From JAHJQZ01 sp963676075 (GTDB lineage: Bacteria > Pseudomonadota > Alphaproteobacteria > Rhizobiales > Devosiaceae), in the NCBI GenBank assembly GCA_963676075.2, contig CAXXNZ010000013.1, positions 248,001 through 312,000 of the forward strand: 64,000 bases of DNA. The letters are read 5' to 3'. Shown one piece after another: positions 9,288-18,159 of this stretch (position 1 is the first letter of the stretch; each line of letters begins with the position of its first letter). Below the pieces are notes generated by a model. It made no database searches, had not been told where the DNA came from, and saw nothing but the letters and a program-made list of their open reading frames with translations. The translations under genes and the position numbers were made by a program.

Positions 9288-10364
9288 ATGGCAAGCCTGC
9301 CCGAAGAAAAACTCGAAGCGCTCGAAACGCGTTTCCAGATGATCGAAGAAAAGCTCGCCGCAGGGCCGGAGCCGGATGAGTTCGTCCGCCTTTCCAAGGA
9401 ATACGCCGAACTGCAGCCGATGATCGGTCCGATCCACGAGTGGCGCAAATCGGTCTCAGATCTCGCCGGCGCCCGTGAGCTCTTGCGCTCCGGCGATGCC
9501 GAACTGAGGGAAATGGCCGAGCTGGAGGTTTCCGAGCTCGAGGAAAAAATCGAGACCCTGACCCAGAACATCCGTTTGGCGCTCATCCCCAAGGATTCCG
9601 ACGACGACGCCTCGGTCATCCTCGAAATCCGCGCCGGCACCGGCGGTGACGAGGCAGCACTGTTCGCCGGCGATCTGTTCCGCATGTATGCACGTTATGC
9701 CGAACTGCAGGGCTGGAAGGTCAATATCGTGTCGGCCAGCGAAGGCGAGCACGGCGGCTACAAGGAAGTGATCGCCAGCATCGCCGGCCATGGCGTTTTT
9801 GCCAAACTGAAGTTCGAGAGCGGTACGCACCGGGTTCAGCGCGTACCCGAAACCGAAACGCAAGGGCGCATCCATACCTCGGCGGCGACTGTCGCCGTTC
9901 TGCCCGAGGTCGAGGATGTCGATATCGACATCCGGACCGAGGACATCCGCATCGACACCATGCGGGCTTCGGGCGCCGGCGGACAGCACGTCAACAAGAC
10001 CGACTCGGCTGTGCGCCTGACGCACATGCCCTCCGGTATCGTCATCGTCTCGTCGGAAAAGAGCCAGCACCAGAACCGCGCCATCGTCATGAAGACGCTG
10101 AAGGCCAAGCTCTATGAACTCGAGCGCAACAAACTCGATTCCGCACGCTCCGAGGCACGGCGCGAGCAGGTGGGCTCGGGTGACCGCTCCGGCCGCATCC
10201 GCACCTACAACTTCCCGCAGGGGCGCGTCACAGATCACCGCATCAACCTGACGCTTTACAAGCTCGACAAGGTCATCGCCGGCGAAGCGCTCGACGAACT
10301 GATCGACGCCCTGATCACCGATCATCAGGCAAGCCTTCTCGCCGAAATGGACGCCAATTCGTGA
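9288..10364 (+). CDS. prfA: Peptide chain release factor 1
   Basis: 358-residue class I release factor that recognises UAA and UAG. The methylated GGQ is at residues 231-233 (GAGGQHVNKTDSAVR). The codon-recognition PxT motif reads PET (187-189), a normal RF1 variant, inside TETQGRIHTSAATVAVLPE. The length is standard. Its stop overlaps the GTG start of prmC by four bases (GTGA), so the factor and the enzyme that methylates its glutamine are translationally coupled. ptsP ends 38 bp upstream. Confidence 0.98.
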   Translation: MASLPEEKLEALETRFQMIEEKLAAGPEPDEFVRLSKEYAELQPMIGPIHEWRKSVSDLAGARELLRSGDAELREMAELEVSELEEKIETLTQNIRLALIPKDSDDDASVILEIRAGTGGDEAALFAGDLFRMYARYAELQGWKVNIVSASEGEHGGYKEVIASIAGHGVFAKLKFESGTHRVQRVPETETQGRIHTSAATVAVLPEVEDVDIDIRTEDIRIDTMRASGAGGQHVNKTDSAVRLTHMPSGIVIVSSEKSQHQNRAIVMKTLKAKLYELERNKLDSARSEARREQVGSGDRSGRIRTYNFPQGRVTDHRINLTLYKLDKVIAGEALDELIDALITDHQASLLAEMDANS

Positions 10365-11230
10365 CAAGACCGACGCGGCCACGCGTTGGCGCCGCCTGGC
10401 GGCAATTGCGCGACCAACTGGCCGACATCGGCATCGAAACCGCCAGCCTTGATGCCCGACTTCTGGCTCAGCAGGCTTTCGGCTGGGATGCCGTGCAACT
10501 GGCAATGCGCGAAAACGATCCAGCGCCCGTCAAGGGCCTCCCCCGCCTCGCCGCATTCGGGCAAAGACGGCTTGCCGGCGAGCCGGTCGCGCGCATCCTC
10601 GGCGAAAAGGAGTTCTACGGGCTCAGTTTCGCGCTCTCGCCGGACACGCTGGTGCCGCGTCCGGAAACCGAACTGGTCGTCGATCTGGCGCACAATGGAC
10701 TCAAGGATATCAAGGCGCCCCGCTTCATCGATCTTGGAACCGGCACTGGCTGCATCGCCATTGCGCTTTTGAAAAAACTTCCCCGCGCCGAGGCCATTGT
10801 GACCGACCTGAGCGCTGGTGCGCTCGACACGGCGCGCGGCAATGCCGAGCGCCACGGTGTCGCCGCCCGCATCGACTTCCGTCAGGGCGATTGGTTCGCC
10901 CCGATCGCTGCCGATGAAACCGTCGATATCATCGTTTCGAACCCGCCCTATATCGCGCATGCGGCCATCGCGACGCTCGACACCGAGGTGCGCGACAGCG
11001 ATCCACACCTGGCTCTGGACGGCGGCAGTGACGGGCTGGACCCCTATCGCGTGCTTGCCCGCGATTCGGGCCGGCACCTGACGCCGAACGGCGCCATCGT
11101 GCTCGAACATGGCACGGGTCAGTCGTCAGTGCTGGCATCGCTGTTCAGGCGTCATGGTTTCGTCAACACCGTGCGCCATGATGATCTTTCGGGGCACGAC
11201 CGCGTTCTTTTCGCCGTGTGGCCGGACTGA
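10361..11230 (+). CDS. prmC: Release factor glutamine N5-methyltransferase PrmC
   Basis: 289-residue SAM-dependent methyltransferase acting on the GGQ glutamine of release factors. SAM motif I is DLGTGTGC (from D124) and the glutamine-binding motif is NPPY (194-197, SNPPYI). A helical N-terminal domain (~1-75) is present as in E. coli PrmC. The start is GTG at 10361, within the end of prfA. No other start fits, because the family N-terminus (LRDQLADIGIETASLDARLL) begins soon after. It closes the ptsP-prfA-prmC run. Confidence 0.96.
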   Translation: MTRPTRPRVGAAWRQLRDQLADIGIETASLDARLLAQQAFGWDAVQLAMRENDPAPVKGLPRLAAFGQRRLAGEPVARILGEKEFYGLSFALSPDTLVPRPETELVVDLAHNGLKDIKAPRFIDLGTGTGCIAIALLKKLPRAEAIVTDLSAGALDTARGNAERHGVAARIDFRQGDWFAPIAADETVDIIVSNPPYIAHAAIATLDTEVRDSDPHLALDGGSDGLDPYRVLARDSGRHLTPNGAIVLEHGTGQSSVLASLFRRHGFVNTVRHDDLSGHDRVLFAVWPD

Positions 11231-11645
11231 TCGGCTACAAGTTCCGGTGGTTTCAGGCAAAATAAGCAATGTAAACCGCTTTTGGCCTAAAATTCGGCTC
11301 CTGCCTCTTGACCAAGTCAAGACCAGAAACGGAATATGATGTATCCGGTTAAGGATGCCGACGGATTCGGACAGGACTGCTGGCATTTTTCACTTGGAAT
11401 AATTCGCCAAAGCAGTTAGTTTGCCGGTGCTGCCTGTGTCGCCCGTGAAGGGCGAAAGGGACATTCACCCGCTACCGGAACCAGAATTTGGGAAGCCATA
11501 TCAGGCTTTCTTCACCGATGCAGGTCGTGTCGTTTCCCGGCGGTGCGAGACGCTCCAATCCGAATGCGGCTGACGGTTGGACGACCGAGGACATGCAGAA
11601 CCGGCATGGGCCATTGTTCTGATCAATGAAAGCTGAACACACACG
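11231..11645. other. Intergenic region prmC to DUF4167 gene, no gene seen
   Basis: These 415 bp hold no convincing reading frame. The first third is AT-richer and contains a perfect 7-bp inverted repeat with a 3-base loop at 11306-11322 (TCTTGAC/GTCAAGA). A short hairpin lies near 11445 (CGCCCGTGAAGGGCG). The promoter of the downstream DUF4167 gene must lie here, but no good -35/-10 pair could be picked by eye. Confidence 0.5.
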
Positions 11646-12254
11646 ATGAGACCGAACCAGCAGAACAAGAACCGTTCGCGTGGGCGCAATGGTGGGCGTA
11701 AGAACGTCAATCCGCTGTCGCGTAACTTCGAGAGCAACGGACCTGACGTGAAGATTCGCGGCAACGCCGCCCATGTTGCCGAGCGTTATGTCCAGCTTGC
11801 CCGCGACGCGACTGCCACCGGCGATTCGGTCATGGCCGAAAACTACCTGCAGCACGCAGAGCATTATTTCCGCATCCTCAGCGCCGCTCAGGCGCAGGTG
11901 CAGCCGCGCAACGAGCCGTCGTTCGATTATGACGAAAACGACTCGGACGGCGATGAGGCCAATACCAACGAGGCCAACACCCAGACCAACAACCAGGCTC
12001 AGCCCGTAGCTTCCGCACCGGCGGCCAAAAGCGACGACAGCACTGAAGAGAGTGCTTCTGGCGCTTCCGGGGCGGCCGCTTCGGACAGCGAGAACGGTGA
12101 TGAAGAGGCGCGCGAACGTCCGCGCACCCGCCGCCCGCGCCGCCGCCGCCAGGCGTCCGGGGAGGAGCGGTCCGATCCGTCAGGTTCTACGCAGCCCGAT
12201 GTCGGTGAGCTTCCGGCCTTCCTGACCGGCGGGCCGGCCAACGCGGCCGAATGA
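11646..12254 (+). CDS. DUF4167 domain protein
   Basis: 202 residues. The N-terminal ~85 form the DUF4167 domain typical of Hyphomicrobiales: MRPNQQNKNRSRGRNGGRKN, then a helical pair around VAERYVQLARDATATGDSVMAENYLQHAEHYFR. The rest is low-complexity: an acidic Asp/Asn stretch, a Ser/Ala/Glu stretch, then an Arg-rich patch (RPRTRRPRRRRQ). The two basic patches suggest nucleic acid or ribosome binding, but this is inference and the function is unknown. It sits just after prmC, as in related genomes, and has its own terminator. Confidence 0.9.
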   Translation: MRPNQQNKNRSRGRNGGRKNVNPLSRNFESNGPDVKIRGNAAHVAERYVQLARDATATGDSVMAENYLQHAEHYFRILSAAQAQVQPRNEPSFDYDENDSDGDEANTNEANTQTNNQAQPVASAPAAKSDDSTEESASGASGAAASDSENGDEEARERPRTRRPRRRRQASGEERSDPSGSTQPDVGELPAFLTGGPANAAE

Positions 12255-12648
12255 GCTGATCGGGTTTGCGTCCGATCCCGAGGATTGACGCAGGTTTGGA
12301 AGGTGCTGCCGCCAAAAGCACATGCGCCACGCGCCGCGGTGCGACAGAAAATCAACAAAGGCTGGGCCCGGTGCCCGGCCTTTTTTCTTTGTGTGAGCGG
12401 GCCGGAACCATTAAGCGGGATTCGACATGAAACTGGCCGCTGGGCGGCGGCGTCCTGCGCCGGCTCCGCGACAAACTCGATCATTGAGAGGTCATGCGGC
12501 TGGGTATATGGGAATGCCGACATGCGAAGTTGTGCATAAAATATCCCCGCAGAGTGTCCGCCGACATCCCCCGTTCATTCGCCTGATTTGACACGCGAGT
12601 GATCGTGAAACCGACCGGCCGATCTCCAAGCCAAGCAGGAGCTGATAC
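12255..12648. other. Intergenic region with terminator, no gene seen
   Basis: These 394 bp separate the DUF4167 gene from nhaA. They contain the terminator at 12361-12388, and the nhaA promoter should lie in the AT-richer part near 12520-12600. No reading frame with a ribosome site or recognisable protein was found. Confidence 0.5.
12361..12388 (+). terminator. Rho-independent terminator after the DUF4167 gene
   Basis: A GGGC/GCCC-type GC stem is followed by TTTTTTCTTT. It lies about 110 bp past the stop codon. Confidence 0.75.
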
Positions 12649-13944
12649 ATGTATCGTGTCTGGGCCTTCATCTCCAACTACTCGCTTCTGCTGATCGGCG
12701 GGGCGCTGATGGCGCTCGTCTGGGCCAACACCGACGCTGCTACCTATCACCATTTCGTCAACACCCCGATCTGGTTCAATTCCACCATCGGCGTCGATAT
12801 CACCACCTGGATGGAAGAGTTCGGACATGCCTCGGCCGAGTATGCCGGCATCGGCGCCGCGCGTGTCATTACCGTGCACTATCTCGTCAACGACATGCTG
12901 ATGGCGCTGTTCTTCGCCGTCGCTGCCAAGGAAGTCTGGGAAGCCGTCATCCTCAAGCAAGGCGCGCTGCGTGGGCGCAAGGCCGCGACCCCGCTCATCG
13001 CCACGCTCGGCGGCATGATGGGCCCGGTCCTGGTCTATTTGTGCCTCGCCATGGTTTTCGGTTCGGACACGTTCGACGCGGTGTTTCGCGGCTGGGCCGT
13101 TCCGACGGCCACCGACATTGCCTTCTCCTATCTGGTCGGCCGCATCGTTTTCGGAGCCCGCCATCCGGCCGTGCGCTTCCTGCTGCTGCTTGCCATCGCC
13201 GACGATGCGGGCGGGTTGCTGATCCTGGCGATCTTTTATCCGAGCGGAGATTTGGCGCCTTTGTGGCTGCTGCTGTCTCTCGGCGCCGCGCTTGCCGCCT
13301 TTTTCGGCTTCAACTGGCTGCCAAGACGCCTGGACAAGGGCAAACAGCACCGGCCCAATTCGACATGGGTCCGCAAGGTGCTCGGACCCTGGCCCTATGT
13401 CGTTGCCGGCGTGATTTCCTGGTATGGGTTCGCCCGCTCCGGCCTGCACCCGGCGCTTGGCCTGCTGCCGATCGTTCCGGCCATTCCGCATGCCGACCGC
13501 GCCTTCGGCCTGTTCGCCGAGGCCGAGAAATACCTGACCGACCTGCTCAACCAGATCGAGCACGCCATCAAGACCCCGGTCGAGGTGATCCTTTTGTTCT
13601 TCGGACTGGTGAATGCCGGAGTCGTTTTTTCCGATATCGGCGTGCCGACCCTGCTGGTCCTCGCCGGTCTGCTGGTCGGCAAGCCGCTTGGCATCTTCGT
13701 CTTCGGCTGGTTCGCCGCCAGGCCGTTGCGCCTGGGCCTGCCCGAAGGCATGGGGCTGCGCGACCTGTTCGTCCTCGGCACCGTCGCCTCGATCGGTTTC
13801 ACCGTGGCGCTGTTCGTCGCCTCGGTCGCCTTCCATCCCGGCCCCGTTCAGGATGCCGCCAAGATGGGCGCATTGATGAGTTTCTTCGGCGGCGGTGTCG
13901 CCATTGCCGTCGGCATGCTGATGCGGGTCAAAAAGGTCAACTAG
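12649..13944 (+). CDS. nhaA: Na+/H+ antiporter NhaA
   Basis: 431-residue inner-membrane sodium/proton antiporter for pH and salt homeostasis, with about 12 hydrophobic helices. The ion-binding Asp pair is D185-D186 in AIADDAGGLLILAIFYP, the counterpart of E. coli D163/D164. ATDIAFSYLVG before it and NAGVVFSDIG later are family motifs. It is longer than E. coli NhaA (388). AGGAG lies upstream of the ATG. It is monocistronic, with a terminator 40 bp after the stop. A halotolerant lifestyle would fit but is not shown by this gene alone. Confidence 0.94.
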   Translation: MYRVWAFISNYSLLLIGGALMALVWANTDAATYHHFVNTPIWFNSTIGVDITTWMEEFGHASAEYAGIGAARVITVHYLVNDMLMALFFAVAAKEVWEAVILKQGALRGRKAATPLIATLGGMMGPVLVYLCLAMVFGSDTFDAVFRGWAVPTATDIAFSYLVGRIVFGARHPAVRFLLLLAIADDAGGLLILAIFYPSGDLAPLWLLLSLGAALAAFFGFNWLPRRLDKGKQHRPNSTWVRKVLGPWPYVVAGVISWYGFARSGLHPALGLLPIVPAIPHADRAFGLFAEAEKYLTDLLNQIEHAIKTPVEVILLFFGLVNAGVVFSDIGVPTLLVLAGLLVGKPLGIFVFGWFAARPLRLGLPEGMGLRDLFVLGTVASIGFTVALFVASVAFHPGPVQDAAKMGALMSFFGGGVAIAVGMLMRVKKVN

Positions 13945-13982
13945 CCAGCATCAGCAGGCCTGAAAAGCTTCAGTTCAATACC

Positions 13983-14010
13983 GGCCGGGCCATGTGCCCG
14001 GCCTTTTTTC
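13983..14010 (+). terminator. Rho-independent terminator after nhaA
   Basis: 8-bp stem GGCCGGGC/GCCCGGCC with a 5-base loop, then TTTTTT. Confidence 0.85.
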
Positions 14011-14098
14011 TCCGCCAGGTGGCAGAGCCGGAAACGCGGGGCTTCCTATTGTAGATAAAAATAATCCATGATAATAATTATCCACGAAAGGAATCGTG

Positions 14099-14596
14099 AT
14101 GAAACTGGGCGAAGGCGTCGAAGCGGCAATTCACTGCATGACCATGCTGGCCGGTCTGTCCGAAGGCGCCACGCTGCCAGGCGCGGCGCTGGCCGAGTAT
14201 CATGGGGTGTCTCCGAGCTATCTTCTCAAGCACCTCAAGAGCCTTGCGACCGCCGGGCTTTTGAACTCGGTGCCCGGTCCTGCCGGCGGTTATCGGCTGG
14301 CGAGGCCCGCCAACGCAATCACCCTCGCCGACATCGTTGTCGCGGTCGAAGGCGTTAAGCCGGCCTTTCGCTGCGCCAATATCCGCTGTCGTGGCCCCGG
14401 CGCGCTGGCGCCGTCTGATTATCCCCATCCCTGCGGCATCAATACGGCCATGCTCAAGGCCGAGACCGCCTATCGCGCCGCGCTCGCCGAGACCTCGCTT
14501 GCCGATCTGGTTTCGGAGTTCACCGAAACGGCCCCCCCACGCGCTGTCGAACGCGGCCGTCATTTTGTCGAACGGCATCAGCGCGGTCGTTCGTGA
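14099..14596 (+). CDS. Rrf2 family transcriptional regulator
   Basis: 165-residue winged-helix repressor of the Rrf2 family. The HTH (~10-75, VSPSYLLKHLKSLATAGLLNSVPGP) and the wing (GGYRLARP) are clear. Three cysteines, C92, C97 and C112, suggest an Fe-S cluster or thiol redox switch. The C92-x4-C97-x14-C112 spacing differs from IscR (x5, x5) and NsrR. ATG 14099 is preferred over the GTG one codon earlier because AGGA is 7 bases upstream. The gene overlaps or abuts the AhpD-like gene, the likely target, so redox control of that peroxidase-like enzyme is a reasonable inference. The AT-rich region 14055-14085 (ATAAT-rich, with dyads) is the probable operator. Confidence 0.9.
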   Translation: MKLGEGVEAAIHCMTMLAGLSEGATLPGAALAEYHGVSPSYLLKHLKSLATAGLLNSVPGPAGGYRLARPANAITLADIVVAVEGVKPAFRCANIRCRGPGALAPSDYPHPCGINTAMLKAETAYRAALAETSLADLVSEFTETAPPRAVERGRHFVERHQRGRS

Positions 14597-14610
14597 TCAA
14601 GGAGTCCCCC

Positions 14611-15060
14611 GTGCAACCTCGTTTGAACTTCTATCACGCCGCCCCGGAGCTTTTGACCGCCGTACGGACACTCAACCAGGCTGTCGACGCCTGCGGGCTC
14701 GAAGGGAGCCTGTTGCACCTGGTCAAGCTCAGGGCCTCGCAGATCAATGGTTGTTCCTATTGTGTCGAGATGCATTCCCGTGAGGCGCGGGAAGACGGGG
14801 AAAGCGAAACCCGGCTCTATCTCGTCTCGGCCTGGCGCGAATCGCCGCTGTTTTCCGAACGGGAGCGCGCCGCCTTCGCCTGGACCGAGGCGGTGACACG
14901 CTTGCCCGAAGGCGTGTCGGACGCGCTCTTTGCGGCAACCCGCGAGCATTTCTCTGAGGAAGAGCTTACCAAGCTCACCGTGGCAGTCGGCATGATCAAT
15001 GTGTGGAACCGGCTTTGCGTCAGCTTCCATGCCGTGCATCCCCATCAGGCCACCGCCTGA
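14611..15060 (+). CDS. AhpD-like/carboxymuconolactone decarboxylase family protein
   Basis: 149-residue helical protein of the AhpD/CMD fold. The redox centre is C48-S-Y-C51 with H55 (INGCSYCVEMHSREAR), the active-site pattern of alkylhydroperoxidases. The start is taken as GTG 14611, because AAGGAG is 6 bases upstream and the protein then begins with the family-typical (M)QPRLNFYHAAPE. The GTG at 14593 is possible but would overlap the ribosome site. It is co-transcribed with the Rrf2 regulator and followed by a terminator. Likely role: peroxide or reactive electrophile detoxification. Confidence 0.9.
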   Translation: MQPRLNFYHAAPELLTAVRTLNQAVDACGLEGSLLHLVKLRASQINGCSYCVEMHSREAREDGESETRLYLVSAWRESPLFSERERAAFAWTEAVTRLPEGVSDALFAATREHFSEEELTKLTVAVGMINVWNRLCVSFHAVHPHQATA

Positions 15061-15089
15061 GACCTTCGCGAAAACGCGCATGAGGATTT

Positions 15090-15120
15090 GGCCGGGCTGC
15101 GCGCCCGGCCTTTTCTTTTT
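15090..15120 (+). terminator. Rho-independent terminator after the AhpD-like gene
   Basis: 8-bp stem GGCCGGGC/GCCCGGCC with a 5-base loop, then TTTTCTTTTT. The stem is the same as that after nhaA. Confidence 0.85.
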
Positions 15121-15254
15121 CCAAATCACACCCATATCTTTGCTAATGACGGCCTGCGTCGCCTCTTGGGGCGCGGGTCGATCCAACGCTTCGGGCGTTT
15201 TCGGGCTGCCGCTTGCGGGGCCGGATGACGTGCCGCGAAAAGGAGAGTTGCGTT

Positions 15255-17906
15255 ATGAATATCGAGAAATACACCGAGCGCGCCAGGGGCTTTATCCAGA
15301 GCGCGCAGACCCTTGCCCTCGGGGCAGGGCACCAGCATTTCCAGCCGGTTCACTTGCTGAAGGTGCTGATGGACGACGATCAGGGCATGGCCTCCGGTCT
15401 GATCGAGCGTGCTGGCGGCAATGCCGCGCAGGTGCGCGCCGGCGTCGAACAGGCGCTCAGGAAAATCCCGAAGGTGTCGGGCGACAACGGCCAGATCTAT
15501 CTGAGCCGCGAATTGGCACGCGTCTTCGAAACCGCCGAGAAGGCGGCCGAAAAGGCCGGTGACAGCTTTGTTGCGGTCGAACGGCTGCTTCTGGCCCTGG
15601 CCATTGAGAAGGAATCGGACGCCGGAACGGCGCTCGCTGCCGCCGGGGTCACCGCCAACGGCCTCAATGAAGCGATCAACGATCTGAGGAAAGGCCGTAC
15701 TGCCGACAGCGCCTCAGCCGAGAATCAGTACGACGCGTTGAAGAAATACGCCCGCGACCTCACCGCCGACGCGCGCGAAGGAAAACTCGACCCGGTTATT
15801 GGCCGCGACGAGGAAATCCGCCGTGCCATTCAGGTGCTGTCGCGCCGCACCAAGAACAATCCTGTGCTCATCGGCGAACCCGGCGTCGGCAAGACCGCCA
15901 TCGCCGAGGGCCTTGCGCTCCGCATCGTCAATGGCGATGTGCCCGAATCACTGAAGAACAAATCGCTTATGGCGCTAGATCTCGGCGCCATGATCGCCGG
16001 TGCCAAATATCGCGGCGAGTTCGAGGAGCGCCTGAAGGGCGTCATCTCCGAGGTGCAGGCCGCCGAGGGACAGATCGTGCTGTTCATCGACGAGATGCAC
16101 ACGCTGGTCGGTGCCGGCAAGTCGGACGGTGCCATGGATGCGTCCAACCTCATCAAGCCGGCTCTGGCCCGTGGTGAGCTGCACTGCGTCGGCGCCACGA
16201 CGCTCGACGAATACCAGAAGCACGTCGAAAAGGACGCGGCTCTGGCCCGGCGTTTCCAGCCGGTCTTCATCGACGAGCCGAGCGTCGAGGATTCGATCTC
16301 GATCCTCCGCGGCATCAAGGAAAAATACGAGCTCCATCACGGTGTCCGCATCTCGGACAGCGCGCTGGTTGCCGCCGCGACCCTGTCCAACCGCTACATC
16401 GCCGACCGCTTCCTGCCCGACAAGGCCATCGACCTCGTCGACGAATCGGCGGCGCGCCTGAGGATGCAGGTTGATTCCAAGCCCGAGGCTCTGGACGAGC
16501 TCGACCGGCGCATCATTCAGCTCAAGATCGAACGCGAAGCCTTGAAGAAGGAATCCGATGACGGCTCGAAGACCCGTCTGACGCGTCTCGAATCCGAACT
16601 TGCCGATCTTGAGGACGAGGCGGGAGCGCTGACCCAGCGCTGGCAGGGCGAAAAGCAGCGCCTTGCCGGAGCCCAGAAGCTCAAGGAAGAGCTCGATGCC
16701 GCCCGCAGCCAGCTCGAGATTGCCCAGCGCTCGGGCGATCTCGCCCGGGCTGGCGAGCTTGCCTATGGCATCATCCCGAACCTTGAAAAGAACATCGCCG
16801 CCGCCGAAGCCGCCGACAGCGAGACCCGGACGAGCGACGCTCTTCTGGCCGAGGAAGTGGTGACGCCCGCCCATATCGCCCAGGTGGTCAGCCGCTGGAC
16901 CGGCATTCCGGTCGACAGGATGCTCGAAGGCGAGCGCGACAAGCTGTTGCGCATGGAAGAAGAACTCGGCAAACGTGTCGTCGGTCAGGAAGATGCCCTC
17001 GCGGCGGTTTCCCGCGCCGTCCGCCGGTCGCGTGCCGGTTTGCAGGATCCGAACCGGCCCATCGGCTCGTTCATGTTCCTCGGGCCGACGGGCGTCGGCA
17101 AGACCGAGCTGACCAAGGCGCTGGCGCAGTTCCTGTTCGACGACGAGACGGCGATGGCCCGGCTCGACATGTCAGAGTTCATGGAAAAGCACTCGGTTGC
17201 CCGGTTGATCGGCGCGCCTCCCGGCTATGTCGGCTACGACGAGGGCGGGGTGCTGACCGAGGCGGTCCGCCGCAGGCCCTATCAGGTCGTGTTGTTCGAC
17301 GAGATCGAGAAGGCCCACCCGGACGTCTTCAACGTCCTGTTGCAGGTGCTCGATGACGGGCGGCTGACCGACGGGCAGGGGCGGACGGTCGATTTCCGCA
17401 ACACGCTGATCATCATGACCTCAAACCTCGGGTCCGACGCCCTGGCCGAACTGAAGGAAGGCGAGGAAGTCGATCTGGTGCGCGGACGGGTGATGGATGT
17501 CGTCAAAATGGCGTTCCGGCCCGAATTCCTCAACCGCGTCGACGAGATCCTGCTGTTCCACAAGCTGGAACGCCAGCACATGGGCGCCATCGTCGATATC
17601 CAGTTCGTCCGGCTGCAAAAGCTCTTGGCCGACCGCGAGATCACGCTGGAGCTCACCCCGGCCGCGCGCGACTGGCTCGCCAACGAGGGCTATGACGCCG
17701 CCTATGGCGCCCGGCCGCTCAAGCGGGTGCTCCAGCGCGAGGTCCAGGACGGGTTGGCCGAAGCTGTGCTGGCCGGCGAGGTCAGCGATGGCGACCATGT
17801 CGTCATCGATGCCGGCGAGATCGGCCTGACCATCAACGGCAAGACCGAAGCAAGCTTTGCCACAGCGGCCCGTTCCTCGGGCGGTGACGAGGCGGTGCTG
17901 CACTGA
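15255..17906 (+). CDS. clpB: ATP-dependent chaperone ClpB
   Basis: 883-residue Hsp100 disaggregase that threads aggregated proteins together with DnaK. It has an N-domain (~1-145), then NBD1 with Walker A GEPGVGKT (207-214) and LFIDEMHTLVGAG. A long coiled-coil middle domain (~405-530), which separates ClpB from ClpA, is followed by NBD2 with Walker A GPTGVGKT (610-617). ATG 15255 is chosen from AAAAGGAG and the family N-terminus MNIEKYTERARGF; an in-frame start 42 bases upstream is less likely. It is monocistronic with a strong terminator. A heat-shock promoter is expected, but I could not identify one with confidence. Confidence 0.98.
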   Translation: MNIEKYTERARGFIQSAQTLALGAGHQHFQPVHLLKVLMDDDQGMASGLIERAGGNAAQVRAGVEQALRKIPKVSGDNGQIYLSRELARVFETAEKAAEKAGDSFVAVERLLLALAIEKESDAGTALAAAGVTANGLNEAINDLRKGRTADSASAENQYDALKKYARDLTADAREGKLDPVIGRDEEIRRAIQVLSRRTKNNPVLIGEPGVGKTAIAEGLALRIVNGDVPESLKNKSLMALDLGAMIAGAKYRGEFEERLKGVISEVQAAEGQIVLFIDEMHTLVGAGKSDGAMDASNLIKPALARGELHCVGATTLDEYQKHVEKDAALARRFQPVFIDEPSVEDSISILRGIKEKYELHHGVRISDSALVAAATLSNRYIADRFLPDKAIDLVDESAARLRMQVDSKPEALDELDRRIIQLKIEREALKKESDDGSKTRLTRLESELADLEDEAGALTQRWQGEKQRLAGAQKLKEELDAARSQLEIAQRSGDLARAGELAYGIIPNLEKNIAAAEAADSETRTSDALLAEEVVTPAHIAQVVSRWTGIPVDRMLEGERDKLLRMEEELGKRVVGQEDALAAVSRAVRRSRAGLQDPNRPIGSFMFLGPTGVGKTELTKALAQFLFDDETAMARLDMSEFMEKHSVARLIGAPPGYVGYDEGGVLTEAVRRRPYQVVLFDEIEKAHPDVFNVLLQVLDDGRLTDGQGRTVDFRNTLIIMTSNLGSDALAELKEGEEVDLVRGRVMDVVKMAFRPEFLNRVDEILLFHKLERQHMGAIVDIQFVRLQKLLADREITLELTPAARDWLANEGYDAAYGARPLKRVLQREVQDGLAEAVLAGEVSDGDHVVIDAGEIGLTINGKTEASFATAARSSGGDEAVLH

Positions 17907-17934
17907 AATACCGGTCAGCAGACTGAACAAGACA

Positions 17935-17964
17935 ACGGAGGCGCTCTGCGCCTCCGTTTTTTTT
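17935..17964 (+). terminator. Rho-independent terminator after clpB
   Basis: 9-bp stem ACGGAGGCG/CGCCTCCGT with a 5-base loop and a T8 run. The T run directly abuts direct repeat copy A. Confidence 0.92.
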
Positions 17965-18048
17965 CCTCCCTCATCCCGAATCAGTCGCCGCCGCATCTCC
18001 AGTGGCGTCACGCCATAGGCGCGCCGGAACTGGGCGTAGAACTGGCTC
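17961..18048 (-). pseudogene. Remnant 3' end of the AraC (agpT-like) gene; direct repeat copy A
   Basis: These 88 bp match 19631-19718 (the true 3' end of the AraC-type gene) with only three differences (17966, 17967, 17985). They encode the last ~26 residues (SQFYAQFRRAYGVTPLEMRRR...). Identity stops abruptly at 18048, so this is a detached fragment, not a gene. In this copy the stop codon position reads GGA instead of TGA, so the frame runs on antisense into clpB. Together with copy B it bounds the AT-rich insert. The simplest reading is the original gene end displaced by an insertion that brought a replacement end. Confidence 0.85.
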
Positions 18049-18159
18049 AGACCGACTTTTCGACTGTCGCTGGCGAGGTTTTGTCGCATACTCCGTTTGA
18101 AGTTATCAATTGATAGTGCCGCTGTTGCTGCCGACCTCTCGTTGAGAAAGCACGCTATA

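Noticed and set aside
11306..11322. TCTTGAC/GTCAAGA palindrome as an operator or promoter
   Set aside because: TTGACC inside it is 21 bp from the nearest TATGAT, too far for a normal promoter. No regulator gene is adjacent. It is noted only in the intergenic entry.
12481..13836. 451-codon open frame antisense to nhaA
   Set aside because: It is a shadow of a clear antiporter gene, with low-complexity Gln/Asp/Arg content.
15121..15254. Heat-shock (RpoH) promoter for clpB
   Set aside because: A CTTG-like -35 exists near 15170, but no matching -10 at the right distance was found, so it is not annotated.
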